Source: Streptomyces sp. 1-11 (GTDB lineage: Bacteria > Actinomycetota > Actinomycetes > Streptomycetales > Streptomycetaceae). Taken from it: a stretch of 64,000 nt of DNA. This document shows positions 63,207-64,000 of the stretch, one piece after another; the stretch's first letter is position 1, and every line of letters begins with the position of its first letter. The stretch spans positions 1 to 64,000 of the forward strand of contig NZ_BJTV01000018.1 of assembly GCF_007176755.1 (NCBI RefSeq), written 5' to 3'. A program made the translations under genes and the position numbers. Below the pieces are notes generated by a model, which saw only the letters and a program-made list of their open reading frames with translations, was not told where the DNA came from and searched no databases.

Positions 63207-64000
63207 ATGACGAAGAAGACGCGGATCCGGGTCGCGCGGATAGCCGCCGGCGCCGTGATCGCGGCCGGCGCCTCGCTCACCGCAGCGGGCGCCGCCTCCG
63301 CCCTGGACCTCGGAGTCCAGGCGGGGCCGCTCACGCTGGGTGTGAGCACCGAGGGTGGGGAAGACGAGGGGACGACTGGCGACTGCCCGGTCAGCATCTG
63401 CACCGACGGTGGCACCACCACGACCGGCGGCACCACCAGCACCGGGGGCACCACCAGCACCGGTGGCACCGCCATTGGTGGCACCGTCACCATTGGTGGC
63501 ACGACGTCGACCGGTGGCAGCACGTCGACCGGTGGCACGACGTCGACCGGTGGCACGACGTCGACCGGTGGCACGACGTCCACCGGTGGCAGCACGTCGA
63601 CCGGTGGCACGACGTCCACCGGTGGCAGCACGTCGACCGGTGGCACGACGTCCACCGGTGGCAGCACGTCGACCGGTGGCACGACGTCGACCGGTGGTAC
63701 CGCGACGGGTGGGACCACCACGACGGGCGGCAACGGCGGCGGTCACGGCAACGGCGGCAACGGCAACGGTGGCGGCAACGGCAACGGCGGTGGCTCCAGC
63801 AGCACCGGCGGCGGCAGCTCCACCGGCGGCAGCGCGCCCCAGGGCGGCGGCAACGACAACGCCGCCCAGGAGGAGGGCTCCTCCGCCCTCACCGACACGG
63901 GCTCGGACACCACGGCCCAGGGCGGCGACAAGCAGCTCGCCGAGACCGGTGCCGGACAGACCGCGTTCCTGCTGGTCGGCGCCGCGACGATGATCGCCGG
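63207..64000 (+). CDS. Repeat-rich secreted surface protein with LAETG sorting signal (3' end missing)
   Basis: At least 264 residues; the gene runs off the window. GGGGGTAG precedes the ATG. A signal peptide with a KKTRIRVAR n-region ends near AASA-LD (about residue 32). A short region with two Cys (DCPVSIC) leads into Thr/Ser/Gly repeats of TSTGGT/S (about 65-175), then an Asn/Gly-rich stretch and an acidic Ser/Thr segment. LAETG (244-248) is followed by a hydrophobic helix AFLLVGAATMIAG. LAXTG is the class E sortase signal of Streptomyces, so the protein is probably linked to the cell wall. Function is unknown; the repeats would be a flexible, possibly O-glycosylated stalk. Confidence 0.85.
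   Translation, partial: MTKKTRIRVARIAAGAVIAAGASLTAAGAASALDLGVQAGPLTLGVSTEGGEDEGTTGDCPVSICTDGGTTTTGGTTSTGGTTSTGGTAIGGTVTIGGTTSTGGSTSTGGTTSTGGTTSTGGTTSTGGSTSTGGTTSTGGSTSTGGTTSTGGSTSTGGTTSTGGTATGGTTTTGGNGGGHGNGGNGNGGGNGNGGGSSSTGGGSSTGGSAPQGGGNDNAAQEEGSSALTDTGSDTTAQGGDKQLAETGAGQTAFLLVGAATMIA
63501..63698 (+). repeat. Eleven tandem copies of an 18-bp coding repeat
   Basis: The unit A(C/G)(G/C)ACGTC(G/C)ACCGGTGGC occurs eleven times without a break, encoding (T/S)TSTGG. Variation is limited to Thr versus Ser at the first codon and one silent position. More degenerate copies precede it from about 63409. Such near-identical repeats suggest recent expansion and likely length variation between strains. 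Confidence 0.95.

Noticed and set aside
63409..63698. A CRISPR array suggested by the regular repeats
   Set aside because: The 18-bp units are directly adjacent without spacers, are multiples of three and lie in frame inside a secreted-protein gene.

Overview
The window is about 64 kb of very GC-rich chromosome from an actinomycete, almost certainly a Streptomyces. The evidence is GC-biased third codon positions, frequent GTG and even TTG starts, leaderless genes with TANNNT -10 boxes, an mtrA-mtrB-lpqB operon, a 1649-residue NAD-glutamate dehydrogenase, paired membrane Ser/Thr kinases next to prfB, and an LAETG (sortase E type) surface protein. From memory, the gene order follows the conserved core of the S. 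coelicolor chromosome from about mtrA down to prfB. No phage, integrase, transposase, CRISPR array or tRNA was seen.

Layout. 0-0.1 kb: the 3' end of a 5S rRNA and its terminator, closing an rRNA operon. 0.16-5.8 kb (minus): a tightly coupled operon of MoxR ATPase, DUF58, DUF4350, DUF4129 and a multi-pass membrane protein. 6-14.9 kb (plus): mtnA, mtrA-mtrB-lpqB, a ComF-like phosphoribosyltransferase preceded by two DnaA boxes, long-form hpf, and an orphan LuxR-type response regulator. 14.9-22.9 kb: a YcaQ/AlkX-type DNA glycosylase, a GNAT acetyltransferase, secA, an Rv3235-family protein, DUF6912, a HAD hydrolase behind a DNA-damage-type (PafBC/RecA-NDp-like) promoter, and a DJ-1/PfpI protein. 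23.5-28.5 kb: NAD-glutamate dehydrogenase.

28.6-50.6 kb is the most distinctive part, a cell-wall glycopolymer (teichoic-acid-like) region. It holds a two-gene ABC exporter of the TagGH/Wzm-Wzt type, four paralogous fusions of a GT-A glycosyltransferase to a TagF-like CDP-glycerol glycerophosphotransferase domain, two GT2 glycosyltransferases with C-terminal accessory regions, galE, three GT-C-type membrane proteins (one tentative) and a TetR regulator. The TetR gene sits beside two matching palindromic operators. An ohrR/ohr peroxide pair interrupts the region. The four TagF-like paralogues have diverged at two histidines known to be essential in this family, which suggests division of labour or loss of catalysis.

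50.8-54.5 kb (minus): a sugar-type ABC importer (lipoprotein plus two permeases, no ATPase). Its two permease genes have been pushed apart by a 95-bp insertion/duplication. 54.7-64 kb: a stand-alone FHA plus FtsK/EccC-like ATPase, divergent from the Ser/Thr kinases pkaA and pkaB, then prfB, and finally an incomplete gene for a repeat-rich, probably sortase-anchored surface protein that runs off the end of the window.
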